DNA of 64,000 bases from Lepidodermella squamata (lineage: Eukaryota > Gastrotricha), in assembly GCA_047495785.1 (NCBI GenBank), contig JBLDXI010000029.1, forward strand, positions 2,232,001-2,296,000, given 5' to 3'. The notes under the pieces are model-generated. The model made no database searches. It worked only from the letters and a program-made list of their open reading frames with translations, and was not told where the DNA came from. The position numbers were made by a program, and so were the translations under genes. Of this stretch, positions 1 through 13,168 are shown one piece after another (position 1 is the stretch's first letter; each line of letters starts with the position of its first letter).

Positions 1-3000
1 TTTTGATTTCTTAAAGCATTGTAGGCCGGGTTTGCAGGGTCAAAGTACAACTCTAAAAATAGCGCGTGACGGTTAAAAATAGCACTATGTACTCTGTAAC
101 GTTCTATGTGTAGCCTTATTGTTCAAATTTTCGTCATTTTTTTAAACTATTTTAGAAATTCCACTATTAAAATAACCCAGCTTTCTCAAGCTACTTTTCA
201 ATAATCTGGAGAATCTGGAGAATTTGAAAAATTATTCTAACAACTAGCTGCATTATTTCAATAGCGTGAATCATGCTTTGGATTTTGACCTTACGAAACC
301 CCGCTAGGCCTAGGCTAGTCTCGTAGGCCAAGGCTAGGCCTATTCGCACCTGCCCAGTTGAGGTCTAGCCCTAGGCTAGGCCTGGTAAAAATGGCTCGAA
401 ATTGTTAGGCCTGCAATAGGCCTACTTATGTTTCTGTCGGCCTAGGTTAGGCCTAGGCATTGCATGAAGCCGATTGGTGTATTGTGTATTTATGACTTGT
501 GTATTTGTAATTATTAGTGTATTGTGTATTAATGTATTTGTGACATTGCGGCCTGCAATGAAAAAATAGCCTGGTCAATCTTGATATAATTTAAAACCAT
601 GCCATAGCCGATTTTTTTTCATTGTCAAACGTAAATTTGTGATGGCCATAGAGAATAGAACCTATTCTCTAACTCTATTCTCTATGGTGATGGCAATTTA
701 CGGTTCCTAATAATTCCATTGTGGAACCGCTGGTAAGTTGAACTTTGGCGCGCACGCTGATTGGTCAATTTATCGTTGCTAGTGACTCCGGAATTAAACA
801 ATTTAGTCGTGCGATCCACTAATAAATTATTTTATATTTATGCAAAAAATGACCTTGCCACACCCTCTGCACGGTTTCCATTGACCACGAGCGTAAACTC
901 CATATTAATGGTGGTAAATTGCTGCGGCAAAATACACTTGTTGCAAAAAATCTTATGGATCGCACGACCAACATGTTTCATCCGGGAGTCATAGCAACGA
1001 TCGATTGACCAATCAGCGTGCGCATTGGATTGGACTTTGAAGTGGTCACACAATGTCATTTAAATAATCTGTATCCGCTTAAAGAAATTGAACACCAAAA
1101 ACACGTTCAATTTTTCATTCAAATTCTTTAAAATAATTTCTGATCTTCTCTCGAATCGTCAAATATTTACCATTTTGAAAGCAGTAGTCTGCGTCGAATG
1201 GGCTGGGGCCGATCTGCGACGACGGCTGGCCTATGGTGTCAAGGCTGTGGTAGCAAATTTTGTCCAGAGTGGTGTAAACAATAACGGGCGAGGCGGGTTG
1301 CGTATTGTTGACATAACACTCCTTCACCGTGTTATTCCACGAGTAGCCGTCCGGGCACAGGCAGGTGGCGACTCCCTTGATGTTCGTACACATGAACTGA
1401 CAGTTTGCACTAGAGCAGTTCACTATATACACCAGAAAAATCAGCACTCACTGATCAAAAATTACGGCAAATATAACTCACGTTTTTGAGTAACAGCCGG
1501 AAACGGCTGGTAGCTGGAAAGCGCCCGAAATTCGCCATTCAAAGTGCGTGAATGACGCAGCTCTAGATTAGAACAGCACGAACCGTCAGCTTTAGGCACG
1601 ATCGAATATACAAAAATCGAAGAAACAGAATGCACGAGATCGACAACGGCCAAAAACATGAATCTGCTCTCGTACAGCTGAATGCTGCCAACTCGGCTGT
1701 TGAAAATAGTGTAGTTTTTGTGCGCTGTAATGTCGAATTTCGCAACAATTCTTCCGTGATAATCCAGCACAAATACACTGGTCGCAAAAGCTGCCCAGAC
1801 GCTGAAAATAATTCAAGAATTACAAATCCAGCTCAAAAATTAGAAAAAACTATTTACTGTTTCTTTTGGAAATCGACAGTCAACGCTCCAGGGAGCATCA
1901 AATCTGGGTTGATATCCGAATTGTCATTTGAAAAAACGGTGGGCGGGAAGTCGTAGATCTTTTTGCCCTCAGAGCCGTCCATTAAAGTTCTCCAAACGTG
2001 AATAGCACCAGCCACATCGTCACGACTTAGGAAAAACAAGTAGCCTTCGTTAGCATCGAGACTCAGCGAATATCCTTCGAGTTCGGATGAAGCGAAAGCT
2101 GTTTTGGAGATGCTGGTCGATGACAGTGAGAAAAAGCTCGAAATCGCAGCATCAGGAGAGCGATGCATCATCATGCTGTGGTAGTCGGTCAGAGGGACAA
2201 TTCTCAGCCATTTGAAAATCGGATCGAACCAAATCGCATTGCCGCCGACCCAATCGTAAGCAATTGACTTCACCCCAATCGAAAGTCCAGCGTAATGCGC
2301 GACAGTGTTGAAAGTTCCATCCATCCTCGCGCTAGCGATTTGGCGGAATTGGGTCTCAGCGATCAAGAGGCGCTGTTGATCCCAATCGACAGCTAGACCG
2401 ACAATGCCACTTCGAATCGTGAAAAGCTGCTCGCGCTGCGGTCGGCGAATCCAAGCGGCCGGGTCGCCTTGAAATCGATGGAATAGCGTATTATTCGTAT
2501 TCAACATTACCGCGTAAATAATGCCAGGCGAATGTAAGGTCTCTTTAGCGCAAGACGTGGTGCCATTGGGATTCGTGACAGTTACGTAATAATCGCTACA
2601 GGAGCAAGTCGATTTGACTTTCTCGTCGCCTGGAACGCATATGTGGTTGCATTTCAGAGATCCACACAACGAGTTGGATGGTTCCGAATATTCGTATCGT
2701 TTGAAAGTGACAATTTTCGACGAGGAGTTCAGCTTGAAGAGTTGCACGTAATTCGGGTCAATGATAGTTACATTATTGACGTTGTAACTCAATTTAACAA
2801 TTGAGTTTGAAGTTTTGTTCGTGTAATAGATTACACCACGACTAGCAGTCATAGGTGCGCAGGGGATGGTTTTCGAGTTGATTGGATCATGGCCGTCGAT
2901 CTTCATGACCAAGAGAACACCATTAACACAGTAGTGCAGCATCTCGTCGTAATTATCGTACGCCAGCAACTCGGATCCTTTCGTGAATTGAGAGGGCAAG

Positions 3001-3701
3001 CTGAATTCGGAACGGAACGAAGAACCATCTAATTTCGCAGTAAAAATAGTAAAAGATCCGTTCTCGGCAATCAACCGGTTCTTCTCAGTATCGAGGAAGA
3101 AAGTGCCATCGAGTCCCTCAGCTTGTTGAAACAAAGACTTTATCCTCAGGTCCTCGTTTTCATAGCGAAGGCTTATTCCAAGAATGCTGTGGTACCCAGC
3201 ATCGTAAACAAAGGCCACGTCATAGCTTGGATACACTCTGATTGTAAGAGGCGTTGTTTCTGGTTAAATAAAGTACACGTATGTATTCAATAATCCAATC
3301 TCGTCATTCAATAAGCGTCGTACCTTCTCTCAATTGATGAGACCTGAACACTTTTTGAAGGTCCAATGGGCCTTGCCAGATACCTTTCGCCTTCGGACGG
3401 CTGCTTGAAAAATAGAAAACACTTGTGATAGGGTTGAACTCTACATCTTCGATGTTCTGTATAGTATTTGGCACTGGGATAGAAATCCAAGTTGGCTCGG
3501 ACGATTTGTTGAAGTAATGTAGTGTATATGAAGCGTTGGCGTCGTCGTCTTGCGTTAGATAGACAAAAAACTCTGAAAGAAAGAAATGTTTGACCACGTC
3601 GGATAGAAATTAATGAATACCTACTCACCGCTGGTTGATGCGCAATTACAGCATATAACCGATAGAAAAAATATAAATACCAAATAGGTACCCGCCACCA
3701 T
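1..3701 (-). CDS. LRP-like YWTD/EGF receptor, copy A (partial, 5' exons 1-5)
   Basis: This is a type I receptor gene whose 3' part lies beyond the left edge. Exons read from the sequence are 3701-3629 (signal peptide MVAGTYLVFIFFLSV), 3572-3324, 3259-1858, 1801-1482 and 1422-1171, all with GT-AG borders and matching phases. They encode a first YWTD-type beta-propeller, an EGF module (CGSLKCNHICVPG), a second propeller containing LAVDWDQQRLL and IAYDWVGGNAIWFD, and a second EGF module (NCSSANCQFMC). Protein identity to copy C at 21-24 kb is very high. Intron 5, from 1170 down to base 1, also matches copy C's intron 5, so exon 6 should lie just outside the window. An acceptor-like TTTTAG abuts the start codon. 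The family binds extracellular ligands; the ligand here is unknown. Continuation past the edge is inferred. Confidence 0.8.
300..470. repeat. GGCCTA-rich imperfect repeat in intron 5 of copy A
   Basis: A run of imperfect TAGGCC/GGCCTA units (for example CTAGGCCTAGGCTAG) is packed into about 170 bases. It is absent from the equivalent intron of copy C, so it was gained after the duplication. No coding potential is seen. Confidence 0.6.
646..687. repeat. Short inverted repeat (14-bp arms)
   Basis: CCATAGAGAATAGA at 646-659 is the exact reverse complement of 674-687. The 14-base loop contains a third partial copy. It is a potential hairpin in the intron of copy A and is not present in copy C. 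Confidence 0.6.
717..1055. mobile_element. MITE-like inverted-repeat element in copy A intron 5
   Basis: The two ends are reverse complements with mismatches. Both begin CATTGTG, and both carry CGCACGCTGATTGGTCAAT followed by an ATCGTTGCTA block and GTCGTGCGATCCA. Arms are roughly 110 bp in a 339-bp element. The equivalent intron of copy C reads straight from the left flank to the right flank, which marks this as an insertion. No clear target duplication is visible. The ORFs across it are non-coding artefacts of the palindrome. Confidence 0.75.
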
Positions 3702-5187
3702 TCTAAAATGGAAATGTCAAGTATCAATGGTTCAATCATTTCGAAATAATGGCGATTAGAACAAAATTAGTCAACGATTTGCAGGGTGAAGCAGGAAGCA
3801 GTTACTATACTAGCATGCTAACAACTGAAAAGATTCACATGCTTTCATATGCGCCAGAACATATGTGGTTTGGTCTATCATAAGCTTCGCACATCTCGGG
3901 CTTCGGGCTTCGGGCGACGAGCGATGAGGTGAGCCTTGAGCATTGAGTCGGCTCTCGTGGACAACTAGCTGATGCAAAATGTTGAGCACAGCATTTTTTA
4001 TATGAGCCACAGTATTACGAAAGCATTCTGACGAGTGCAAGAAAGCCTGAGCGTAGGTTATAAATGGCAATGCACTACGCCAGGCAATGTTACACGAATC
4101 ATATCAGAGAAGCGAGCCAAAGCGGAGAACTTTTCCGTTGTTGAACATGACTTTGAAAGCTCTAATCGCTAAGCTTATGGGGTTAATAGCATTTAGACGT
4201 AGTTTCAAAATGACGGTGCTGTGGAAGAAAAAAGGGAAAAAATGCATCCTTCAAAAACCAACGACTCAGTATGTGCCAATTCGATATTTTGTTATCTCTC
4301 CACTCATATCCACTCGTTTTCGACTCTTTCGGATTCGTAAATCTCAGCCGGCTCCGTGGTAGACTCCGTGGTAGACTCCGTCTTACTCGTGCTTCGTGCT
4401 ATATCATAAAATGTGATATCGCTCCGAGTCCACTGGGACAATAATGCGGACGCACGTTCTGATCGATGAATTGCAATTTCCGAACAGAAACATCATTGTC
4501 GGCAATGCCAATCACGCAGAAGTTTCAATGACAGTGGAAAGATGTTTCGAGGCTTCGAGCTGCCGGTAAATATTCGCCTGCAGATTCAGAGTACGATCTT
4601 GGATCCTGGAGCTGCCAATGATGGAAACATTTTTTTGCCAAAGTGACTACTACTACATAATTTCAACCAAAAAAACAAGCGAAGCGAGGAAATGTTTAAG
4701 ACATTCCACTCAAACAAGCTCAAACACTTCTCGAAATTGACGAAACAGTCAGAAACAGTGGGATAAATGTTCATTTTCTTGTCCGCTCTGGCCGAGCTGC
4801 ATAGGGCTAGGGGGAATGGACTTGACCAGCCACCTGGTTTCGGCTTCCAACCCGTGTACTGCTTTCGAACGATTAATACCACATTTGCCTATGTTTTTGC
4901 GCTAATACCGCATGCGTGGAGAATAATGCCCAATGCTTGGGGTAGACACGCTCACCATACTCTCAGCCGATCAGCCGAAAACATTAGAAACGAAGGTTAT
5001 AGTGATGATTTCAGCTTTTCCACTCGACATGTACCTTGGAAAAATAAAGCTGATTCAGTGGCGCTTTCCGCCTAGAGTAGCAAAAAACAACGGCAATAGG
5101 AAACTTCATTCAAAACAAGAGAATGTTCTGTATCGCTTTCCTTTTACTTATCTGAGATGCTTGCTAAAAAAAGTTAAAGATAAACAT
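3702..5187. other. Spacer between copy A and copy B; duplicated promoter plus unassigned DNA
   Basis: From 3702 to about 4130 the sequence aligns with the region upstream of copy C (23732 to about 24170), with many differences. The segmental duplication therefore includes the 5' flank. From 4130 to 5187 I see no convincing gene. There is a short tandem repeat of a GTGGTAGACTCC unit near 4355-4385. Open frames on both strands lack any recognisable domain. Confidence 0.6.
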
Positions 5188-8100
5188 TTAAAGTCCACCG
5201 TCAGGTTCGTTGAAGATGTCAAGCCCGTTGTTATTATTGCCCACTCTTCTTGTAGGCGTGCTTCTTTGAAAACCGGATGATGACGCTTGGGTATTTGGCC
5301 TCGAATCCACATCGTCCAGGCCGAATACAGGATTTCGGAATGAAACAGAGCCCGGACTCAAGCCGCCAGCAAAAGCTTCATCTTCGTCCATGCGGAAGTA
5401 GGAGCTATCTGGGCCTTCTAATCGCTCGAATCCACGAGATCGGGGGCGCCTTAAAAACAAATGGCTTGTAATTTGATAAAGATTAATTAAGGTGGCCACC
5501 TCTTGAAGTAAATCACTAAGCCAACAACGATAGCAGCAACAACGCAGAATCCAATAATGCCGATAACAATCCCTGATGTGCTTCCGGAAGATTTTTCATC
5601 TACAATAACACACTTTATTAGAATTACATCACCAATAAAGACGTGACAGTACCTTTTTCCTTTGATGCAGCTGCCGTTTCATTTGCCGATGAGACTGGCT
5701 CGTCCGAAACCGTTTCAGATGTCGTAGTTTCGGCCTTGCTACTTCCGGCAGAAGTCGTCTTCTTTGGGGCTACGCCTCCGCCATCTTTATTGCTCGGAAG
5801 TTCGGTTCCGGCACCGCTTTCGTTGCTAGGTACTTTATAACCGATCATGGCGCTCAAACCGAAAAATCGAGCTTTGCCAATAGTGTTCACCTGCTCCTTT
5901 GTATCCAATCGGAATACACCGATTCCACCTCCTAGTGAATCCGCGGCTAACAGCAAACCGTCCGAAACGAAAATGCTTCGATACAACGCTGTCACCTTGC
6001 CACCCGAAGTCAAGAAAACCTTGGCAGGCGCTGTCAAGTTCTTCAGATTTTTCGACGCGATAACTCCGTTGCAGGAGATGAATAAAGTGTCACTAGCCTC
6101 CTCAACGAAGAGCGAAGCATACTGTTTGCCAACAGAAAATTGCTTTGGAACAGTGAATCCGCTGAAACTGGAGGCATTGCTACCATCGCGTTTCATTCGA
6201 AAGATGGTCAAAGTGGTATTAGATTCGATAACTTGAGCAGCAACATAAGTCCACCTGTAAAAAGTTGAAAAATTATCCTAATTCTTGCTGAGGAGCCGAC
6301 TAACTGTCGAGAGATGGTAATTCCCAAAAAGTTGACCGAATCATTTTGAGAAATCATTTTGGGACGCATATGCGAATCTAAGGAAACACTGAAAATCTTG
6401 CTCGATTGAACGATGGCGAAAAGGAGTCTGGAGTCATCATCGATAACTATTCCATTCACCGGGCTGTTAACTGGAAAAAAGGAGGAAAATTGCAAAAGCT
6501 ATGATAAATCAAAGAATTTGCTACCATTCCAAAACAATTCCTCGATGTGCATTCGAGTCCTCCTAGCTTCCGAGGTTTGCATTGCTGGATTGATGATGAA
6601 AATCGTTTTGCGAACAGAATCAAAATAATACACATTTCCCTCTTGGGCGTCGAATGCTACTGCTGTGGGCACGGCCTTAATTCGAGAAATGATTAGCAAA
6701 GAAACTGATGGCTCCAGTTTATATCATACCAAGTGATGAAGTTTGAGAGAACTGAGATTCGACTCAATGAACGAGGATGAAAGGATGTCACTTGTCATCA
6801 CCGAAGAATTGGGCATTGGTACCGCAAATATCGCGCGATTCGCTTCATTAACCGCGAATAGAGCGCCTGTTCGATACAAATCTATCGAACGAGGCTTGCA
6901 GCTGAATCCATCGGACATTAGACCCATTCCAAAACTGCAGATGCATTTGGCAGCTAGACAGAAGTGTTCACATTCATCGATGGGGCCATCGCCGCAAGAA
7001 TCAATTTCCGTTTCTAAAACAAAAATTCTATTAATTTAATTGAGAAATTCTTAAAATGTCTCACCATTCAAGCCGTAAAAAGCAGCAGCTTCCAGGGTAG
7101 GACTTACTACAGAGAATGTCATTACAGAAGCATTTCTAGTCGCGTCAGATAAATGATAATCAATGTCGAAAAGGCCGGTAGAAGACAGTGTTGAAGTTAG
7201 GCCAAGATCGTGACTCGAATAGAGGTTGCCATTCTTATCGACGAAGAATGCGTATTGTTGATGAATGGCAAACCTCACGATACTCTTCAACTGTTTGTTC
7301 AAACTGTATGTGTCGATTTTCGGCTTAGTAGGACAAGAGCTATTGGCAATAGGGAACGATCTTGGGACGGAATCGAGTTTGAGCACGCCCAATTCAGGCG
7401 CTCCTTCAATCGGCCTCAAAAATATCAACGTGTTGTTAGCGTAAGAAACGTGCATCTGAGAAATGGGGTCTTCAAATTCAGCAATTTCGCATTTGTTCTG
7501 CGCCGCTAGGTCGGTTTGATAAAGCAAGGTTTTCCCTCGCGATTGCGAAAATTCAGCCCAGTACAAAAGCCTAGGAGATGTTACAATGCTCGATAATAGA
7601 ACAGATGATTATGATTGTTACCTTTTTCGTACATCAACAGTCAGAGCCGTAATTCTGGCACCTTGCAGCAGTATTCTCGGAATGCCCGGATTTTGGTAGA
7701 TGACAAATAATGTCGCTGATGCAGCGTCCGCAACATAAGCGGCATAGGCATAGAAATCATATGCAATCGCTACGACGTCAGTCTCTCGAGGCAGCATTGT
7801 TGCGGTCGCGAAATATTTGACATTATTTGAATAATAGCGGAACATCGGATCAAACCGGAAAGAATTGTATGACATGTTATTTTCGGCGACGTTTTTTACA
7901 AAGCCAGAAATCGTGTTGTCTCGATCATCGGGCGCGATCGCAAGAAATTGCCCGCCTGCAAAGGACACGGTAAGATGTTGAGTGCCTAAAGACTAATATT
8001 TCAAGTTATACCGGTGGGATAGCATAATTCTGGAACTTTCAGCTCAGATGGAGCATTGATGGAAGAATCGATGCGCCGGAAGCATATGATATTCTCCTTC

Positions 8101-10408
8101 GCAAATGCAAAAACTGGTAGACCAGGTCCCTCTTCGTTAACTAATGAATGCTGTTTCAACAAAATCCTGCTAGCATGTTAGAATCGTTACCTATGCATTC
8201 ACTGACTCCGGAAAGCTTGTAACCATCTGGACAATCGCATTTAGCTTCCTTATCATCATTTATGCAAATATGGGAGCAATTCTTGCTGTAACAATCAACT
8301 GTGAAACATCGAAAATCGTAATGCCTAAAGCAAATTTGTTCGAAACAAAGGATACCTTTAGAAACAGGCGAAGCTTGATGAACGAAAAGGCCTCGAAATT
8401 CTCCATTAATTGGTCTCTCGTGAATTTTGGTTACACCTTCAAAATCTTGGTCAATTTGATACAATGCCAGGACGTTCGATGAGGAATTGCTGTTAACCAA
8501 AGCAATCGCTGCGTAGGAAGACTAACAAAGAAATTAAAGAAAGAAGGTCTCATTTTCAAGGGCTTACGTTCAAGATTTGAATTGCAGCAACACGACTGCT
8601 TTCCAGCTCAAAGCCATTTATGTTTATCTCTTTCTCCAAAAGAAGTTTCCCCTGGTAATCCATGGCTACAATTCGGTTGACAAATGCGATCCAGATGACT
8701 TTCTTCCAGGGATCTACTGTCAAAGCTCCCGGCAAAGGATGGCTAGGATTGTTGTCGTCAACATTCTCGTCAAAATACGATGTGTTGAAAGATTTCTCCA
8801 TCTTCAGCGGCGCAGAGCCATCCATCTTAGTTTTGATTACGTAAACCACAGACTCGGAATCGTCAAGGTCGAGGAAGAACAAGAAACCAGCAGCGGGATC
8901 AACCGCGAGGGAGTAGCCCTCAAGATCGCCCATAACTTGAACAGTTTTATACGCATGCTCGTGATTCCTGTCATGTAACGGGACAATCCTCAGCCAATGA
9001 AAAGCCGGGTCATACCACATGATGTTCTCGCCAACATAATCATAAGCAATGGACTTGATTGCAGGTGAAATCGAGTTGTATTTAGTCAGACTAACGCGAC
9101 CGCCTTCCGGGGAGAACGAGAATAATTGGCGAAGTCTGTTCTCCACGGCGAACGTTCGATTTCCGTTGAAGTCTGACGTCATAGCCAAAACGCGGGAGTT
9201 GACTTTCAACGCCCGTTCTCGAATAGGCCGCCTTGTCCACTGCATCGGGTCTCCGGTGAGCCAAATCATGCTGGTTTCCGTCTCCGTAACTGCAGATTCC
9301 AGCAAGGCGAAACCTGGCAGCCGAATTTGATCCGGGATGCATCTGTCATCGACGAGAGTGTTGAAATCCGAGCAGATGCAAGTTGGCTTCCCGGCCCGGC
9401 CGTCAGGTACGCATAGATGGTGGCATCTTCCAGGCAAGCAAACTGCCTTCGCTGTCTCGTTGAAGTCATAACGCTTGAAAGAAATGATTTTCGTTTTCGA
9501 TGTCCAATCTGTCGGAAGTTTGATGCTTCCGGTCAACGTTAAATTTAGTTGGTCTCCGGTTATGTTGTAGTCAAACTTAACAATCACACTTTGATTGAAG
9601 TAGAGAATCTCGCTGTTCTCAGCAATCATCTCAGAACAAGGAAGGTCACTTGAAACGACCTTAGAATCGTTACCCAATGTCAAACCAGCGACGAAATTGC
9701 TCCGGCATAGGAATACAATTGATTGGCTTTGATCATAGGCCAAAATTGCGGAAGTGTTATCAGGAATCCTCGCGGCTAGTTTCGGCTTCGATTCAGTTAA
9801 ACCAGATTGGTAAACTTTGGTCATGTTTTTGTTGAATGAGATTAACGTGTTTGAGATTTTGTCGAGGAAAAACGGTTTCGTCAGACTTTCAACCTCCTGG
9901 AAATAACCCTTCGAATTGATCTGCCGCATTTCGGATAAACTCAGCCCAATTATCGCTTCATAGCCGTCATCGAACACGAAAAACAGGTCGTAATCCGGTA
10001 AAATTCGAAGTTGGGTCGGTTTCGAGGCGGCTCGGGAAAATTTGTGGGAAGGCCCCAAGCCGAGGTCGAGCAGGTTCATACTTGCGTTCCAAACGCCTTT
10101 GGTATCTTGGGGTTGGCTGGTTTGAAAGTAGAATCGGCGATTTAGCGGATTGAAATCGACGTCATCGATGAATTTTAGCCGACTTGGAATCGATGGAGTG
10201 ATCCATGACGATTTGTCAATGTTTCCGCCCTCGACGTAATGAAGCGAATAAGCATCCTCATTTGCAGCCAATATCAGGATCAATTCTGATGAATAACAAA
10301 TAAGTTGACCCTGAATTCATATTTTACGGCGGACTTACCTGTAGCACATGAATTTTGAGCGAAATTGGCAAGAAAGACAATTAGAGCAGCTATCACATTG
10401 AATGACAT
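5188..10408 (-). CDS. LRP-like four-propeller type I receptor, copy B
   Basis: Thirteen exons: 10408-10339, 10285-8568, 8521-8356, 8298-8191, 8140-8012, 7955-7622, 7570-7065, 7013-6730, 6675-6525, 6470-6305, 6254-5653, 5599-5500 and 5449-5188. They total 4596 nt and encode about 1531 residues. Order: signal peptide (MSFNVIAALIVFLANFAQNS), propeller 1, EGF (about 306-339, GRCHHLCVPDG), propeller 2 (LTVDPWKKVIWIAF), EGF (about 653-687), propeller 3 (TVDVRKRLLYWAEF), EGF (about 1013-1045), propeller 4, a Ser/Thr-rich stalk, one membrane helix (about 1418-1440, IVIGIIGFCVVAAIVVGLVIYF) and an 87-residue tail with SFRNPVFG. Four propeller-EGF units resemble the LRP5/6 ectodomain, but LDLa repeats and PPPSP tail motifs are absent. 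The FxNPxF tail suggests clathrin adaptor binding. A TTTTTAG acceptor lies 13 nt before the ATG. Confidence 0.85.
5500..5599 (-). other. Exon encoding the transmembrane helix of copy B
   Basis: This single 100-nt exon encodes a short extracellular stub, about 23 apolar residues rich in Ile and Val, and a basic stop-transfer (YFKR). The equivalent exon of copy C is 15199-15094. In both genes the next exon is the entire cytoplasmic tail. Confidence 0.8.
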
Positions 10409-11631
10409 AATTTTCTCGGATCTAAAAATTAAGCCTTTGAAACAAATGACTGAATTTAATTTTGTATATTAAAAAGTCTTATATGTAACTAAATCCATGA
10501 TTCAACTCGGTTTAGCTTAATATACTCTTCATGGGTGACGCATTGTTTGCTAAGAAACTGTGACTACTCAATTTATAGCTGGCGAGAGAGAAAGATGCAA
10601 ATTTAACTGCGGGAAGCCGGCTCGCACGTGCATATTGGTGTCAAGTATGACAAGTTCTAACACACATGCTGGCCTGAAATTCAAAACCACGAATATTATA
10701 TAAGTGTATTACTCATGTTGTCTAGTTTTGTATACAATTTTTTTATATACGTAGAGCAAGAGTAAACGGCGTGTATTACGTGACTATTTAGAAATGAAAA
10801 CAGCATTCATGTTTATTGCATTTAGCCTGGCGTTATTTATTACCTACCTCCTACCTAGCATAAGCTTTTCATACAAGCATACAAGCTTATATATTTGAGA
10901 AAAAACGCGGAGTGCACAACATTGTGAGCGAAAAAAAACGTATCAAAAATTAATTGCACTGCGAAAAGTTATTTTAGGAAATAATGTCAAACGCGAGTTA
11001 CCTCAAAAAATAATTTGACCGCGAATGATTCACTTCGGGGATGTTTTGTCAATTAATTAATGTGTCTACATTTTATTCCTAATTTTCGCTATCCGCTATG
11101 CTACTCGCGTAATTTTGCACCAATTATTCCGTAGGGATTCCACGTGCGATATGAATATGAAGTAAAGGGATCGAGATAATTGGTGAAAAAGCAAAAAACG
11201 AATTGACTTAAATTGAAAATTAAATCAATTTATTAAAATTAAATCGTTAGCTTCAATTTATTTAAAAGATGTTATATATAATTTTTGGATTTTTTTAAAT
11301 TTTAACATCATAATGCAAAATGTTGACAACACTGATTGAATTTAAGCAGTTATTGTGCTGAAAGCTGAATTCCCCAATGTTTACTTGTCACCCCTTGAAT
11401 TCACCTGAAAAAAATCTAAATTGGTCCTCCTTTGACTGTTAACAAATGCGAGGCAATAAAAGTGTCATAAACTAATAAAAACTATTATCATTTGATAATA
11501 TTACATAATTATAGAGCCTGAGAAAAAAGCGATAAGAACGGTGTACGTGTATGACTTTAAACTGATACAGATGCTGGCTCGGAATATTATTTACGTGCGC
11601 CGTCACCGTATCGATAAATTGGATACGCATC
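10409..11631. promoter_or_regulatory. Divergent intergenic region between copy B and the MRH gene
   Basis: About 1.2 kb of AT-rich DNA separates two genes transcribed away from each other, so it must hold both promoters. No canonical TATA or CCAAT arrangement stands out. A TTTTTAG acceptor-like site sits 13 nt upstream of the copy B start and could be a 5'-UTR or trans-splice acceptor. An imperfect hairpin around two AAGCTT-containing segments lies near 10860-10890. No further gene is seen. Confidence 0.4.
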
Positions 11632-13168
11632 ATGGCCGATGTGCGTTTCGGTCTGCTAATTTTTGCTGCCTGTTCAATAATGATTTCAGCGGCCACGTCG
11701 AACAACATGTGTTCGGAAGATTTTGTTATCGGAACCTGTATCTGCAAATTACCCGCAAATGAGGACAGGACTGAGGTCACGCTTGATTTGACAGATTTGG
11801 TGGCGAAAACCGAGGAATATGCGTATGCATGAATTGCGATTGAATTTCGAAATTAGTTTTAAAATATTAATGTAGGCTTGTTGGTAATGATACCCTCAAT
11901 GTTTGGAAGTACTATTTCGCGTTTTGCAACAAACTAAATCTGCCTCAATATCCGAAGTGCCATAAATCCGCTAGTGTTTGCCAGGTTTATCGGCAGTCGG
12001 GTTACGCTGTTGGCCGACCTGAAACTACGCAATTCGAATGGCATGGCAGGCCAGGAGCGGCGAACGGTGAAATGACGCCCGCTCTAGTCACTAATAATGG
12101 AGTCAACGAGTAAGAAAATATATTATCTCGAGATCCTATCATGATAACAGCAAGATTATAATTTTACAGGAAGACAATAGCCTATCTAATTTGTGAGCCA
12201 GATGGCTTGGATCTGAGAAAGGTATCAATTGATGCTGAGCCGTGGTATGCTGATCAGGATTCCGACGGATTCCGATTAACGGTAATTTTCGGGAACCAAA
12301 ATGAAAAATGCTGGGATATTCAAAATTTCTCCTTAATGAATATTACGATTTTAAAATGAACTGGACCGAAAAAATCTTTGCGATTATAGGGACATGGTGC
12401 TAGGGACCTATGGGTCGATCTAGCGTCCGCGATTTCACCCAAACTTTCTTGAAAGTTAAATGCATAGCTTACTTCCGCTTCTCAGTATTTTGCTTTCAGA
12501 ATATCTTTTAGCAGAACCAAAGTCACGGTGAGCGGAACCTAATTTGCTGTAGCGAAACCGATGTGCATCTTGCGGAACCTAATTCAAAATGTGCCAAACG
12601 TTAATTTTCAAATAATTATAAGAACTCGGGGCTAATGATTTCTAAAGTGAACGCTACGTCTTGCACAGAAATTTACGTCGAATTCGAGAATAATTTATTC
12701 AGAATTACGAAGGTCCATAATAACATCTTTGGAAGCTCTCAAAAGTGGCCAATAGATACCGTAATTGATCCAATAGTAGCCCATCCACTTATAATCGCCC
12801 ATCCCCAGCCCAGGGTTGTGGGGTTAATTCAGTTCGAAAACATCAAAAATGAACGATTCACCTACAATTATTTTTTGAAATTTTCAAAATTTCCAGGTTG
12901 AAAATTTACTAGCCCGGGCTGCTATTGGAACATACGGTATTCCAAAAGTTGATCCGCTACAGCAAATTAGGTTCCGCTCGCCGTAAATTTGGTTCCTATA
13001 ACAGGAGGACCATTTTACTAGTCATTTCTCATGTTTCCTTTTTTTCAGCTCATCAACTTGAGAAGTCCTCGATTCTGCGAAATAGCCAACCGAGTCAGCT
13101 CGAGTGGTCAAATGCCTACCTCTTCTATTTACGCTCTGGTTTTTTCTATCCTCACGGTTATGCTCTGA
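11632..13168 (+). CDS. Small secreted/anchored MRH-domain (mannose-6-phosphate receptor type) protein
   Basis: Four exons (11632-11822, 11876-12109, 12170-12281, 13049-13168) join in phase to 657 nt, 218 residues. It begins with a signal peptide (MADVRFGLLIFAACSIMISA). The body matches the MRH/M6PR pattern: paired cysteines (CSEDF, GTCICKL), a WKYYFAFCNKL strand, SASVCQVYRQ carrying the family's VCQ glutamine, and TIAYLICEPDG near the end, with a last cysteine in PRFCEIA. The tail is a short hydrophobic C-terminus (SSIYALVFSILTVML) after a small-residue SSSG, which looks like a GPI signal or a minimal anchor. The Arg that normally precedes the penultimate strand appears to be Lys (EKTIAY), so mannose-6-phosphate binding is uncertain. 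It lies convergent with copy C. Confidence 0.7.

Noticed and set aside
838-1059. Open frames on both strands at 761-1059
   Set aside because: They are produced by the arms of an inverted-repeat element and have no domain.
4767-5280. Plus-strand open frames between copies A and B
   Set aside because: No domain, no initiation or splice context, and partly antisense to the copy B tail exon.
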